Source: a virus. Taken from it: a stretch of DNA of 29,866 nt. The stretch is taken from the IMG/VR virus record IMGVR_UViG_3300008261_000115, positions 1 to 29,866 of that record; one strand, given 5' to 3'. This document shows positions 12,356-21,727 of this stretch, one piece after another. The notes beneath the pieces were generated by a model. It had not been told where the DNA came from. It worked only from the letters and a program-made list of their open reading frames with translations, and did no database searches. Made by a program: the position numbers and the translations under genes. The stretch's first letter is position 1, and every line of letters begins with the position of its first letter.

Positions 12356-12622
12356 TCAGTTATCGAATTGCAACCGCTCCGAGAAGCAGTGGCTTCTTGT
12401 ATAGAGCAACTAGATGAACAAGACAGGTTCATCGTTGACGCATTGAACTCCGAAGTGATTTCACTTCAGGAACTTGGCAACAGACTTGGTGTGTCAAAAC
12501 CCCACGCTTGGCGCTTGCGTAACGCTGCATACAAGAGATTACAATTGCTTCTCTTACAAAACGAATTGATTCGTGAAAGGCTTGGATTAGATGAAGACGA
12601 GGCAGATAACGGTGGGCTTTGA
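12323..12622 (+). CDS. Sigma-70 region 4-like HTH protein
   Basis: 99 residues from ATG 12323 (GAGG 5 bases upstream; TTG 12320 and internal ATGs at 12326, 12338 and 12350 are alternatives). Residues 30-73, LDEQDRFIVDALNSEVISLQELGNRLGVSKPHAWRLRNAAYKRL, match sigma-70 region 4: an 'L.e.eR.iv.al....sLqElg..lgvS...a.rL...A..rL' helix-turn-helix that contacts -35 elements. There is no region 2, so it is not a full sigma factor. It may be an anti-host or middle/late gene activator, working with RNA polymerase. Its start is covered by a chain of hairpins, implying translational control. Confidence 0.72.
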   Translation: MMAGSMEDTMESVIELQPLREAVASCIEQLDEQDRFIVDALNSEVISLQELGNRLGVSKPHAWRLRNAAYKRLQLLLLQNELIRERLGLDEDEADNGGL

Positions 12623-12767
12623 TGTTGAAGTTAGTATCGCTGAAGTTGCGAAAGTACTTGAAGCGCACTTTGGTCACGCTACTGTGGGTAAAGGAATACC
12701 AACAAACGGTTTGCCAAACGGGTGCGTATTTATTGCTAATAAGGCAAGGAAGAAAAAAAATGGATGA
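12612..12767 (+). CDS. 51-residue protein of unknown function
   Basis: Read from GTG 12612 (VGFDVEVSIAEVAKVLEAHF...) to TGA 12765-12767. It overlaps the sigma-like gene by 11 bases and the next gene by 8, and fills what would otherwise be a 137-base gap. The sequence has a helix (EVSIAEVAKVLEAHF), a Gly-rich turn and a basic tail (NKARKKKNG), suggesting a small DNA- or RNA-binding protein. GAGG lies 10 bases before the GTG. No family is recognised. Confidence 0.5.
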   Translation: MGFDVEVSIAEVAKVLEAHFGHATVGKGIPTNGLPNGCVFIANKARKKKNG

Positions 12768-13038
12768 AGAGCAAGACTGGATTCACAACATAGTCCCGCA
12801 CTCCCAAATTGAATCAATGATGGTCAACGCCAAGAAGATTGAAAAAGGAATGGATGATGGTGTCTCCATCGTCATGAGCACCGACAACCTTTCAGCAGTT
12901 GAACTCTGCCAATGCTGGCAACTTGCACTGTACGGTGACAAGAAAGCATGGCTGAAAATGTCATCGTTCCTAGCAAACATTGTTGCGACAATAGAAGAAC
13001 ACCTAGCAGAAGAAGGGATAAACCCGTATGAGGAATAA
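12760..13038 (+). CDS. Helical protein of unknown function
   Basis: 92 residues from ATG 12760, with AAGGA 10 bases upstream. An upstream extension of the frame to 12619 is rejected because those codons overlap the 51-residue gene and read as hydrophobic/basic noise. Mostly helical: AVELCQCWQLALYGDKKAWLKMSSFLANIVATIEEHLAEE. No family is recognised. Confidence 0.6.
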   Translation: MDEEQDWIHNIVPHSQIESMMVNAKKIEKGMDDGVSIVMSTDNLSAVELCQCWQLALYGDKKAWLKMSSFLANIVATIEEHLAEEGINPYEE

Positions 13039-13357
13039 AGAAGTCAAATCAGATTGGGCTCTTGTTGTTATCCATTGGATAGATGCATTTGATGGTGAGA
13101 ACGGTTGGACAGACATTGAGAAGTACGAGCCGATAGAAACAACCGTTGTGACTGTTGGTTGGATGTGGCCCGAATGCTTAGAAGGCTACGTCACTCTCGT
13201 GAACTCATACTTCCCTGATGAAGTTGAAGACCCAAAGACAGTTGGAATGCCGATACACATTCCGATTGGAATGATTGTGTCAATCAAACTGATTGACCAA
13301 CCATCATTCTTTATTGTGGGAGAACCAACTTCTGAAAAGCCTCACGCATCTTCTTAG
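13028..13357 (+). CDS. Last gene of the rightward operon, unknown function
   Basis: 109 residues, overlapping the previous gene by 11 bases. The sequence is beta-rich with many Trp, Val and Ile (LVVIHWIDAFDGENGWTDIEKY, TVGWMWPECLEGYVTLVNSYFPD, MPIHIPIGMIVSIKLID) and looks like a small barrel. WIDA..D..GW resembles short phage proteins of unknown function seen near replication genes; I cannot name it. Its last 47 bases are antisense to the end of the endolysin gene, so the two operons run into each other with no spacer and no visible terminator. Confidence 0.6.
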   Translation: MRNKEVKSDWALVVIHWIDAFDGENGWTDIEKYEPIETTVVTVGWMWPECLEGYVTLVNSYFPDEVEDPKTVGMPIHIPIGMIVSIKLIDQPSFFIVGEPTSEKPHASS

Positions 13358-13820
13358 GGTCATTCGCCATCTCTGGTGAAATTTCTAAATGGAGCCAGTC
13401 CCCACCGGGTGCTCCCTGAATTGTTTGCTTCTTATACGCTGACCACGCATCACGGTCGCACATCCACGCTCTACCCCACGGCTTGGGGAAATAATCAAAC
13501 AACGCTTCAAGACCAAGAAGGTCTGCGTTAGCAACAAGAATCTTGCAGATTCTTACTGCTTCTCTTCTGCCATTCTTTACACCCTTTGTGTTGCTGGAAT
13601 CCTTCACATTGATGATGTGCCTGTAACTGAGGTCAACAGCACGACCCGTAGCATGCACAGACAAAGACTCTTTGCCCTTCATATTTCGAACACCGAAGTC
13701 GCCGTTGTTCCACAACGCTCCGTTGCTGAGCTTGATTACTTCCTCAATGAAAACCTTTGTGCCTGCCTTTAGTCCTTTGGCTGCACCGTCTTTGTTTCCT
13801 GTGTAATGTCGCTTACTCAT
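13311..13820 (-). CDS. M15-family peptidase endolysin
   Basis: 169 residues. The zinc motif SVHATGRAVD at 54-63 (SxHxxGxAxD, ligands His56 and Asp63) and GGDWLHLE at 139-146 (His144, with Asp141 or Glu146 as base) define the M15 D-Ala-D-Ala carboxypeptidase/L-Ala-D-Glu peptidase fold used by many phage endolysins. It would cut the peptide cross-links of the host wall at lysis. It is the last gene of the leftward operon and overlaps the 2636-residue gene by ATGA (13817-13820). No signal peptide and no cell-wall binding domain are visible, and no holin is obvious beside it. It could also be a virion-associated enzyme, given the gene before it. Confidence 0.87.
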   Translation of the reverse strand: MSKRHYTGNKDGAAKGLKAGTKVFIEEVIKLSNGALWNNGDFGVRNMKGKESLSVHATGRAVDLSYRHIINVKDSSNTKGVKNGRREAVRICKILVANADLLGLEALFDYFPKPWGRAWMCDRDAWSAYKKQTIQGAPGGDWLHLEISPEMANDPKKMREAFQKLVLPQ

Positions 13821-16800
13821 TCTTCACCTTCCAGTACTTTGTTCAATGCAAGGATATCTGCGATGTTCTTTCGCCTTCTGTATGCCTCGTTCTCAATGTC
13901 ACGCTGTTGCAACTGACGACCCGGAATACCCAACCATCCAAGTAGAGGCGAGATAGCGCCTCGTGCTTGGTATCCCTCTGTTGAAGGCATCAAACGTTCA
14001 GCAGTTGCAAGAGGTGGAATCAATCCACGCAAAGCGTAGAACGCTGCTTCGTTCACATACTTCTCTCCACCAGCACCAGTCTCACCGAACCCAAGACCTT
14101 CAAGCAACGGTTGCAGTACCGAAGCCACAGGCTTCGCCACACCAGTCTCAACTTGAACAGGTGTCTTAGAGAACTCACGACCAGTGAAGAACTGCTTGCC
14201 AGCCAACAACTCCATCGGAACTTTGATAGCAGGGTTGATGTTGGACATGAACTTGCGTGGGTCTCGAATCTCATCAATCGTCTGACCAACTCTGTTGAAT
14301 CCAAGGTCAGGTGTTGCGTACAGGTTGTTTCCGAATGGAAGCTTGAACGCACCCATCTCTTGCATCCACTGTGGAACAATGTCGCCCTCTTGGTCGTCAC
14401 TCAAGTTGCGCTTGATGTTATTGTAGATTGCGTACGCCCTAGGGTTTATCCACATGTTGCCAATCTGCATTGGCAAGTTACGGCTAGTCCACATCCAGAA
14501 CGGAATAATCTGACGCAAGTATTGGTCTGCTGTAGACACATCGTTGTAGTCAATCAAGAAGCGCTTCACACGAGCAGAAGCCATCTGCATATCCATGCCC
14601 TTCTTCGCACCATCGTAAGCCATCATGAAACGTGAGTGCTGTTCAATCCACTGACCAAACTCTTTTGACTTCTGAGTGAACCTAGGTGCAGTACCTTCCA
14701 TGAAGTCTGCCGTGATACCACCACCACTAGCGGCTGCAGCTTCCCATGCTGTGCGTGCATTCTTTGCCTGCTCTGCTGGCAAAGTAGCCAACCACTGTTC
14801 AACAGTCTTACCTTCGTTGAATGCTTTTATCCATGAACGACTGACCTCAAGACCTTCAGCCAAGTTCTTGAAACTGCCACCTGCAGCGAGTTGCATAAAG
14901 GTGTTGGACAGGGTGTTGCGCAAATGGAAACCCGGTGACAATGTTGCATACGCTTTGAAGAACTTCGTGTACTTGCCCAAGAACTTGTTCAACTCACGCA
15001 CAGTCTGAGGCTCGTTGATGCGGTGAACGTTCTGGAAAATCTCCTGCAGTTCCTTACGCACACCAATGTTCTCAAATCCGGGTGACTTGCTAAGAGCAAC
15101 ATAACCCTCATCAAACATCATTCGAATCTTCACAGCATCAGGAGGAATAACACCCATCAACTCTTCAGGGATAAGAATGTCAGCACCAGCGATAAGACCC
15201 TTGTCGGTAATCATCTCTTTGATTCCACGCTGAATCAACTTGTCCTCTTGAGCAGTACCCAAAGCAGCGACACTCTTCAAGTACTGGGCTTGTGCTTGAA
15301 TCTGATTAGTCATCATCGCTTTGATTGGTGTAGGTATGTCACCCTGATTCATAAACTGAATCATCTCTTTAGCGTCAGCAAGGAACTCGTTCGCTGGTCC
15401 AATCCATGCGTCATCAACCTTCTTGATTGTTCCACGGACTGCTCGACCCTTGGCGAGCATGTCTGCTACATCAGCAACATCACGCTCCGCATCCAAGATG
15501 CGTTGAGGTCCCCAACTCTGGTAGTCAACAGCAATGTCAAATGTTGATTGCGCTGAACGCAACGTAGAGTATGCGTCACCAACAACCTTGTCGGCACGGC
15601 TCATAGCCTTGCCGGCATTCACAACCTTCTTGGATACAAGTGCTTCGTCAAGGTCACGCACTAACTTCATGCGCTTAGCAAGAAGTTTCTTCTCAGCAGT
15701 AGACAACTCTGCTACTTCACGCAAAGCTTCTTTCTGCTGACCAGCCAAAGTAATCTTTTCAAAGTCAAGGTTCAACAACTGTTTCTTGAGCGTGTTTGCT
15801 TGTCGCTCAATAACAGCCTTGTCTGCAACATCCTTGGCTTGAATCTCTGCCAAGCGAGCAGGAACAGGCTCAGCAAATCTTGCTGGTGTTCCAGCGTTAT
15901 CGCCAACAAGTTGCTTGACTCTTTCATCAACCTGTGCTGGCGTTGGGTCAACATCAAGTGCATCAATCTCACGCTGAATCTTTTGACGTGCACCACCCTT
16001 AGCTTTTGCCTTCTCACCTTCAAGAGCGTTAATCTTTATGTCACGCTCAACCATCAACTGACGACGAGCAGCAAGACGACTTTGCTCTGTCATTCCAGCA
16101 AATGCTTCTGGTCTTCCACGCAACTCACCAAGACGGTCTTGAGCGGCTTGGACTACCTTCTCAGGATTGTAAGCAGCCTTAGGTTCGCCAGTCTTCTTTA
16201 GCTCTTGGTAAACTTTGTTCTGCAATTCTTGAATATCAAGAGTGTGTTGCTGTTGCTTACCCTTGAGTTCGCTGATTTGATTACGCAAATCATCATGGGC
16301 TTTAGTGACACCTTCGGTGTTGTCGTACCACACGTTATGTGCAGTATTGTCAATCTGCGCTTCAGCGGTACGAATCCTGTTTAGGTGTTCGTACTCTGGT
16401 GACTTGGAGTATGAATCAACCAAGAAATCACGGCGAGGTTTCTTGGCGCTATCAAGCGCCTTCTTCTCCATGCCAGCAGGAACATCATCACGAAGGATTA
16501 TGTTCATCTCTTGCTTGACAGTACGCTCTTTCGGATTGGTTGCACCCTTGCGATATTCCTTGCGAGAAATCTCAATGTTGTCAAAGAACTGTCCGAACTT
16601 ATCCATCGCTGATGAATATGCTTCACGCACAGCAATTGCATTCTCGAAGTACGCAACCTCTGCCCTGAGTTGTTCAACCTTGTCAACAAACTCACGTGCA
16701 CCCTTGTTGGTGTACTGCATCGCATAAGCCTTAGATGTTGGCTTACCAATGCGCTCAAGTTCGCTTTGAGCCAAACGCAACTGCTTACGCATCTCGCCAA

Positions 16801-19800
16801 CAGGTCGCATGTCATTAGGCGTCAACCACAAAGCCTCGTACTCCTGAGGTGTCATCCTTGTGAGTGCCATACCAACTTCATCGCTGTATCCAGCAAGTTC
16901 CATCGCAACAATCTGTTCGTTCTCTTTGCGTAGTGCACGAGGATATTCAGGACTGTTCTTTAGTTCAGCAATCTCCGCCATAAGCGGAGCATTGCGTGCA
17001 TCTTCTTCTGCTTTTGCAGTTGCAATTTTTGCACGCTTGGCATCCGCCTTGGCCAAACGCTGTCTTTCTGCTGGTGTGTACTCAGAAACTCTCTTGCCTC
17101 TTACATAACCTTGAGACTTCGCTAGGCGGTCAAGTTCACGTTCTGCAATTTTTATGTCAGTTGCAAAATCTTTGTCCTTGCCTAAAGCACGGAGAAGATT
17201 ATCTGCATACTCTTCAAGTGCTTGGGTGTACCCCTTCACTCCATAAAGGTCTGGGTTCAAAGCCCAAGTACCAGCAACCCAACGACCATCAACAGACTCA
17301 CCCGGTACACCGTTCTTTATCAAACCAGTAGGCAAGTCGCTTTGACCAGCAAGATAGTTCAAGCCAGAGATACGGCTCCTTGTGCGTGCTTCTAGTTTTC
17401 CAGCGTAAGATTTATCAGGACTGATAATCTCGTATTCTTTTCTACCTCTTGATTCACGAACAATCTTGCGTGAACGAGTAACACGAATAGGCGTGTAGTC
17501 GGTTCCACGCTTTAGACGTGGACCGCCAAGAATATCTGCAAACAAATCGTTGACAGCAACATCGCTACCATTCAACGCACGATACAAGTTCTGCGAGAAG
17601 CCATAAGCCTCACCAGCTTCAATGGCGCTACGCACAGTTCCAGAACCAACACGGATGTTTTCTGAACCACTGAACTTGCTACCAGCCTTCTTGGCTAGGT
17701 CACGCTGTTTATCTACATCAGCAACAATCTCGTCAATTCGTTCTCTGAATGATTGTATTTTCTTGCGGAACTCTTCTTTGAATTTTGCATCTAGTTCTTT
17801 GCCAATGGTTGTAGTTGTGACCTTTTTATTTAGTTCAAACTTCTTGGTGTAAATAGATTCGAGTGTTGCTAGTGCTTTGTCAACATCGCCACGCAACGAC
17901 TGGTATCTAGCGCTACGAGCTGCATCGCTCGCACCAGAGTATCCAAGTTCATCTTGGATAACACTTTCATCGCCACGATAAACCTTTCCACCACGAGCAA
18001 CAGCACGACCTTGACCGCTCCTAGGTGCTTCCTTCTCAATCTCCTGCAGGATTTCGTTAACCAAGTTCTGTGAACGAGCATCCTTGTAGAACAAGGTGCT
18101 TCTGTCAGACATGTACTCAAGACGCCACACAGCCTCAAACTCTGGGAAGTGCTTAGAAAGCAACTCTGCTTTCTGAACAAGTTCCTTTTCTGCAGCAGTC
18201 AACTTTGGTTGAGCGCCATTAGGCAATGGCTTCTTGAACTGACCAGCATTGAATATGCGTGACAGTTCTTCACGCAAGGTCTGCGGGCGAGAAATAAAGT
18301 TGTCACCTTCACGCACAATCGCTGCGTCACGAAGTTGTTCAACAACAGCCTTAGCCTTAGCGAACTCCTCGATGTACTCTGTCTGTGCTTGCAACTCATG
18401 TCCAGAAACCTGAGACAGAATCTCATTCCACATTCTTTCAGTTGGTTGTTGACCACGTTGAATCAAGAAGTCAGCAACACGGGAGAACTGCAGGCTTGTT
18501 TCACGGTAGAGATAGTATTCAGCAATACCATCAGCAAGGTCGGCAACAATATCCTTGTTGCCTTGAGGGCGAATCAAACGGTCAGCAGTAGCCTTCTGCT
18601 TAGATGGAACTTTAGTAGCCGCAGAAGCACGAGCATTCTGCGCATCAATAATCTTCTTAGACAAATCAGCATGCTGTTTTCTAAAAGCATCTTCAATAGC
18701 ACCAGTCAGTTCCTCTTCTGGAACATCGTTGTACTTGGATACAAGGCTGTCCAACTGTGACTGCAAATCATCCACAACCTGACTTGCCTTAACAAAGTTA
18801 GTTGCTTGCCTGTACTTGTTAGCCTGCTTTAGTTCACCAGCAGTAATAGGGTCAAGCACAGAACCAGTCTTTGGAGTTCTCTTACCAAATGAGCTAAGAC
18901 CAAAGGCAATGCGTTCAGCATTGTCTGCTTCTTCCATCAACCTAGTTAGGTTCTCGTAACGAGCAAACCAAGAACCAGCTTCTTCACCAAGTTCACTTGC
19001 TTTGCCAGACAGAATCAATTTCATCTTGTCTGGACTTTCAATCAAGTCACGAGCAAGCAACCACATTCCTGCTTCACGAAGTTCAGTCAAGTTGTCAGCA
19101 GTTGTCGCACCACGAGATAAACGTGTGCGAATACCCGGAATCACTTCAGTAACTTTTACCTTGGTTCCCTTGTTCAAAACCTTTTGAGTTACAACCTTTT
19201 CACCATTGACGATGGTTTCAATTCTCTGAACCTTCTTGCCCTGAGTAACAGTCTTTGTAACAACCCTGTCCTCAAGACCAATCTCATTCAATGTCTTAGC
19301 GGAGATAGTTCTTTCTGGGTCAAGACGATTCACTAGGTTCTTGACATTTGCATCAGACAATGCTGTTTCAATGTTCTTAGTACCAAGTGCACCCTGACCA
19401 CGGCCCCAACGAGTACCCGGTGTTTTCTTTGCCCGTACATTGTAGTTACGAACAATGTCAACAACTCTGTCATACTCAGCAACACCAGTACCAGTAGTTG
19501 GAATCAACTTCGATGAAAGCACATCGCTAATCAAGTCATGGTTCTTGATTACATTTTCATAAGCGCCCTCAAAGTCTTCAAGCTTCTTTGAAGCCTTGGC
19601 GACTTTGCCTTCAATCATCTTTTTCATCTGGTCAAATGTGACTTCACGACCTTCATACGGGAATGTCTTCTTCGGGTCAAGAATGTCGCCACGCATAGCA
19701 ATCTCAACGTTCAAGTCATCAATCTCTTTTATCATTGACTTGATTGCTGTGTCTGTGTCATCAATCATTGTTCGTAGGTTTTGAACAACAAGGTCGTTCT

Positions 19801-21727
19801 CACCTACAAGTTTGACAAACTGTTCAAAGGAAGCCTTTGACTTTGCGGTAGCCTCAAGCACAGCCTGCTTAGCCTTGTCCAAAGCAAGGCGAGCATCAGC
19901 AACACTGAGCACTCCCTTGCCTGCTTCTTTCGCTGCTTTCAGTTCACCACCAACAGCACCAGTCTGCTTCAGCAACGCATCAAAGTGTGCGTTGACTGAA
20001 CCAATCAAATCGGAAGACGTATTGCGAAGGTTGAGGTTGCTATTGTTAACCTCACGCTTAGCCATCCTGAGAGTCTCGTTGACTCCCTTTTCCCAGTCTT
20101 TGTTGTACACAGCAACTTGCTTAGCCCTAGACAACATTCCAGACTCAAGTGACTTGAGCATGAACTCTGCAGTACCAAACTGTTCTGCGTAGTGATTGCC
20201 GTACTTAGACAGAACCTTGTCAACATCTGTCTCAAAGAACTTGCCAACAAAACCATTCTCATTAGCAATCTGGTTGAGTCTGTTTAGACCACCAGCAACA
20301 TCTTTATCGGTTAGCTCAACACCAAACCAAATCTTTCCTTTGCCAATGTTACGAGCCTTGAACGATGAACCGGGGTCAGCCATGTTAATCTTGAGGTACT
20401 GGCGAATCTCCTCAACACGAGTTGAGTTGTTGTTTGAAATAAACTGACGAGCCTCATCGGTCATCATGTGAGGGAAGTAGTCGTCAACTTTTCCTAACTG
20501 AAAGTTCTTGTCAACAAACTGCAAACGAGTTTGAACTTGTTCATGAAACTTTTGGAACTGACCCTTCAGCAAGTTATACGCACGGTCTTCTGACTCTGTG
20601 AGTGCACGACCCCACTCAGACTGTGGGGTGTCAAGAAACTGGAAGATAGTACTCTTGTTGGCAACAACATCAGGGTCATTCAACAACGGCTCAATCATCT
20701 GCTTGTAGGCAACGTTTGCTTCGGCTGTGACTGCACGAGCAGCGTTATCGAATGTCAAAATCTCTGCAGCAAACTTTGCTTCAAGCGGAGACTTGCTCGT
20801 ACCACGAGCCAAGTCAGAGCGAAGCTTCTTCAAGTCACGCTGAGCAGAAGTACCTTTAGGAGTGAAGTTGTCAATCAGCCATTCACCCGGAACAGTCTTG
20901 ACAGTAGCAAGACGAGTCTTGACCAAACCAGTTTCAATTGCGTCAGCAATAGGACCACTGAATGGAACTTTTACTTTGCCACCAAAAGCGTAAAGACCAG
21001 ACTCAGGCAAACCAATCTTAGTTGCCATCGCAGCACCTTCATCAGACAAACGCAAAGCACGCTTACCCTGTGCACCAACTTGTTGAACCAACTCTGCCGA
21101 ACCACCAAGACGACTAACCAAACCAGCAAGAGCCTCACGACCACCACGACCAGCAACAGTTCTAGTGCCAAGTGCGGTAGCAAGTTTTCCACCACCCATT
21201 GTGGCAGCTTTGAGTGGAACGTTTGCACCCAATGTCAAGTATGTCAAAGGGTCAAGAGCAACGTCACCAGCAAGACCAACCAAACGACCAGTCCAACCTT
21301 CCATCGGGAAGGCTGTACCAAAACCATACGAAGTATCCTTCGTCTGTTTGAACCAGTCACTAACACTTGCAGTTGTGTTCTTGTCTGTATCTAACAAGTC
21401 TGTGAGTTCACGAGCAGTAGAAACAGCAGCACGACGACCAGTATCAAGAACAACTAAAGGAGCAAGCACAGCCTTGCTGATTGGGTTGTCAATCAAAGCC
21501 TTACCAATAGTTCCAAGCGCACCAGTCTTCTCTGGTCTACCTGCAGCAGCCGCACGAATCTGGTCAGAGTAGTTTGGTGCTTGACGCAACGCCTCAATCA
21601 TTGAGCGTTGTGTAAGCGCACTCTCTCTTGTTGAAGGTGTGTATCGAGAACTTGGAGCAACAACTTTTGGTGCTCCAATATTTCTCAACGAAGCAATCAA
21701 TGAACCATTAGGGTCAGCCACCTGCAA
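13817..21727 (-). CDS. Giant (2636 aa) inner virion / DNA-ejection protein candidate
   Basis: This one gene takes over a quarter of the window. N-terminal motif LDPLTYLTLG at 159-168 follows a helical, weakly hydrophobic region. The bulk is charged helix with long coiled-coil-like stretches (for example IDDTDTAIKSMIKEIDDLNVEIAM and AEVAYFENAIAVREAYS), plus a short beta-rich patch with repeated VTQ and KV (about 840-890). Near the C-terminus are LSPGFHLRNTLSNTFMQ (about 2255-2275) and YNDVSTADQYLRQIIPFWMWTSRNLPMQ (about 2390-2420). From memory the last two patterns recur in very large structural proteins of environmental podoviruses. Position after capsid, tail and small inner proteins and before the endolysin fits a gp16-type ejection protein. 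No enzymatic motif was found, though polyvalent fused domains cannot be excluded. Confidence 0.65.
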   Translation of the reverse strand: MQVADPNGSLIASLRNIGAPKVVAPSSRYTPSTRESALTQRSMIEALRQAPNYSDQIRAAAAGRPEKTGALGTIGKALIDNPISKAVLAPLVVLDTGRRAAVSTARELTDLLDTDKNTTASVSDWFKQTKDTSYGFGTAFPMEGWTGRLVGLAGDVALDPLTYLTLGANVPLKAATMGGGKLATALGTRTVAGRGGREALAGLVSRLGGSAELVQQVGAQGKRALRLSDEGAAMATKIGLPESGLYAFGGKVKVPFSGPIADAIETGLVKTRLATVKTVPGEWLIDNFTPKGTSAQRDLKKLRSDLARGTSKSPLEAKFAAEILTFDNAARAVTAEANVAYKQMIEPLLNDPDVVANKSTIFQFLDTPQSEWGRALTESEDRAYNLLKGQFQKFHEQVQTRLQFVDKNFQLGKVDDYFPHMMTDEARQFISNNNSTRVEEIRQYLKINMADPGSSFKARNIGKGKIWFGVELTDKDVAGGLNRLNQIANENGFVGKFFETDVDKVLSKYGNHYAEQFGTAEFMLKSLESGMLSRAKQVAVYNKDWEKGVNETLRMAKREVNNSNLNLRNTSSDLIGSVNAHFDALLKQTGAVGGELKAAKEAGKGVLSVADARLALDKAKQAVLEATAKSKASFEQFVKLVGENDLVVQNLRTMIDDTDTAIKSMIKEIDDLNVEIAMRGDILDPKKTFPYEGREVTFDQMKKMIEGKVAKASKKLEDFEGAYENVIKNHDLISDVLSSKLIPTTGTGVAEYDRVVDIVRNYNVRAKKTPGTRWGRGQGALGTKNIETALSDANVKNLVNRLDPERTISAKTLNEIGLEDRVVTKTVTQGKKVQRIETIVNGEKVVTQKVLNKGTKVKVTEVIPGIRTRLSRGATTADNLTELREAGMWLLARDLIESPDKMKLILSGKASELGEEAGSWFARYENLTRLMEEADNAERIAFGLSSFGKRTPKTGSVLDPITAGELKQANKYRQATNFVKASQVVDDLQSQLDSLVSKYNDVPEEELTGAIEDAFRKQHADLSKKIIDAQNARASAATKVPSKQKATADRLIRPQGNKDIVADLADGIAEYYLYRETSLQFSRVADFLIQRGQQPTERMWNEILSQVSGHELQAQTEYIEEFAKAKAVVEQLRDAAIVREGDNFISRPQTLREELSRIFNAGQFKKPLPNGAQPKLTAAEKELVQKAELLSKHFPEFEAVWRLEYMSDRSTLFYKDARSQNLVNEILQEIEKEAPRSGQGRAVARGGKVYRGDESVIQDELGYSGASDAARSARYQSLRGDVDKALATLESIYTKKFELNKKVTTTTIGKELDAKFKEEFRKKIQSFRERIDEIVADVDKQRDLAKKAGSKFSGSENIRVGSGTVRSAIEAGEAYGFSQNLYRALNGSDVAVNDLFADILGGPRLKRGTDYTPIRVTRSRKIVRESRGRKEYEIISPDKSYAGKLEARTRSRISGLNYLAGQSDLPTGLIKNGVPGESVDGRWVAGTWALNPDLYGVKGYTQALEEYADNLLRALGKDKDFATDIKIAERELDRLAKSQGYVRGKRVSEYTPAERQRLAKADAKRAKIATAKAEEDARNAPLMAEIAELKNSPEYPRALRKENEQIVAMELAGYSDEVGMALTRMTPQEYEALWLTPNDMRPVGEMRKQLRLAQSELERIGKPTSKAYAMQYTNKGAREFVDKVEQLRAEVAYFENAIAVREAYSSAMDKFGQFFDNIEISRKEYRKGATNPKERTVKQEMNIILRDDVPAGMEKKALDSAKKPRRDFLVDSYSKSPEYEHLNRIRTAEAQIDNTAHNVWYDNTEGVTKAHDDLRNQISELKGKQQQHTLDIQELQNKVYQELKKTGEPKAAYNPEKVVQAAQDRLGELRGRPEAFAGMTEQSRLAARRQLMVERDIKINALEGEKAKAKGGARQKIQREIDALDVDPTPAQVDERVKQLVGDNAGTPARFAEPVPARLAEIQAKDVADKAVIERQANTLKKQLLNLDFEKITLAGQQKEALREVAELSTAEKKLLAKRMKLVRDLDEALVSKKVVNAGKAMSRADKVVGDAYSTLRSAQSTFDIAVDYQSWGPQRILDAERDVADVADMLAKGRAVRGTIKKVDDAWIGPANEFLADAKEMIQFMNQGDIPTPIKAMMTNQIQAQAQYLKSVAALGTAQEDKLIQRGIKEMITDKGLIAGADILIPEELMGVIPPDAVKIRMMFDEGYVALSKSPGFENIGVRKELQEIFQNVHRINEPQTVRELNKFLGKYTKFFKAYATLSPGFHLRNTLSNTFMQLAAGGSFKNLAEGLEVSRSWIKAFNEGKTVEQWLATLPAEQAKNARTAWEAAAASGGGITADFMEGTAPRFTQKSKEFGQWIEQHSRFMMAYDGAKKGMDMQMASARVKRFLIDYNDVSTADQYLRQIIPFWMWTSRNLPMQIGNMWINPRAYAIYNNIKRNLSDDQEGDIVPQWMQEMGAFKLPFGNNLYATPDLGFNRVGQTIDEIRDPRKFMSNINPAIKVPMELLAGKQFFTGREFSKTPVQVETGVAKPVASVLQPLLEGLGFGETGAGGEKYVNEAAFYALRGLIPPLATAERLMPSTEGYQARGAISPLLGWLGIPGRQLQQRDIENEAYRRRKNIADILALNKVLEGEE

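Noticed and set aside
12619-12759. N-terminal extension of the 92-residue gene
   Set aside because: It overlaps the better-supported 51-residue frame, and the ATG at 12760 has its own ribosome binding site.
14111-14635. Long plus-strand frames inside the giant gene (14111-14635, 19812-20192 and others)
   Set aside because: They are antisense shadows of a single uninterrupted 2636-codon gene and have no leaders or recognisable domains.
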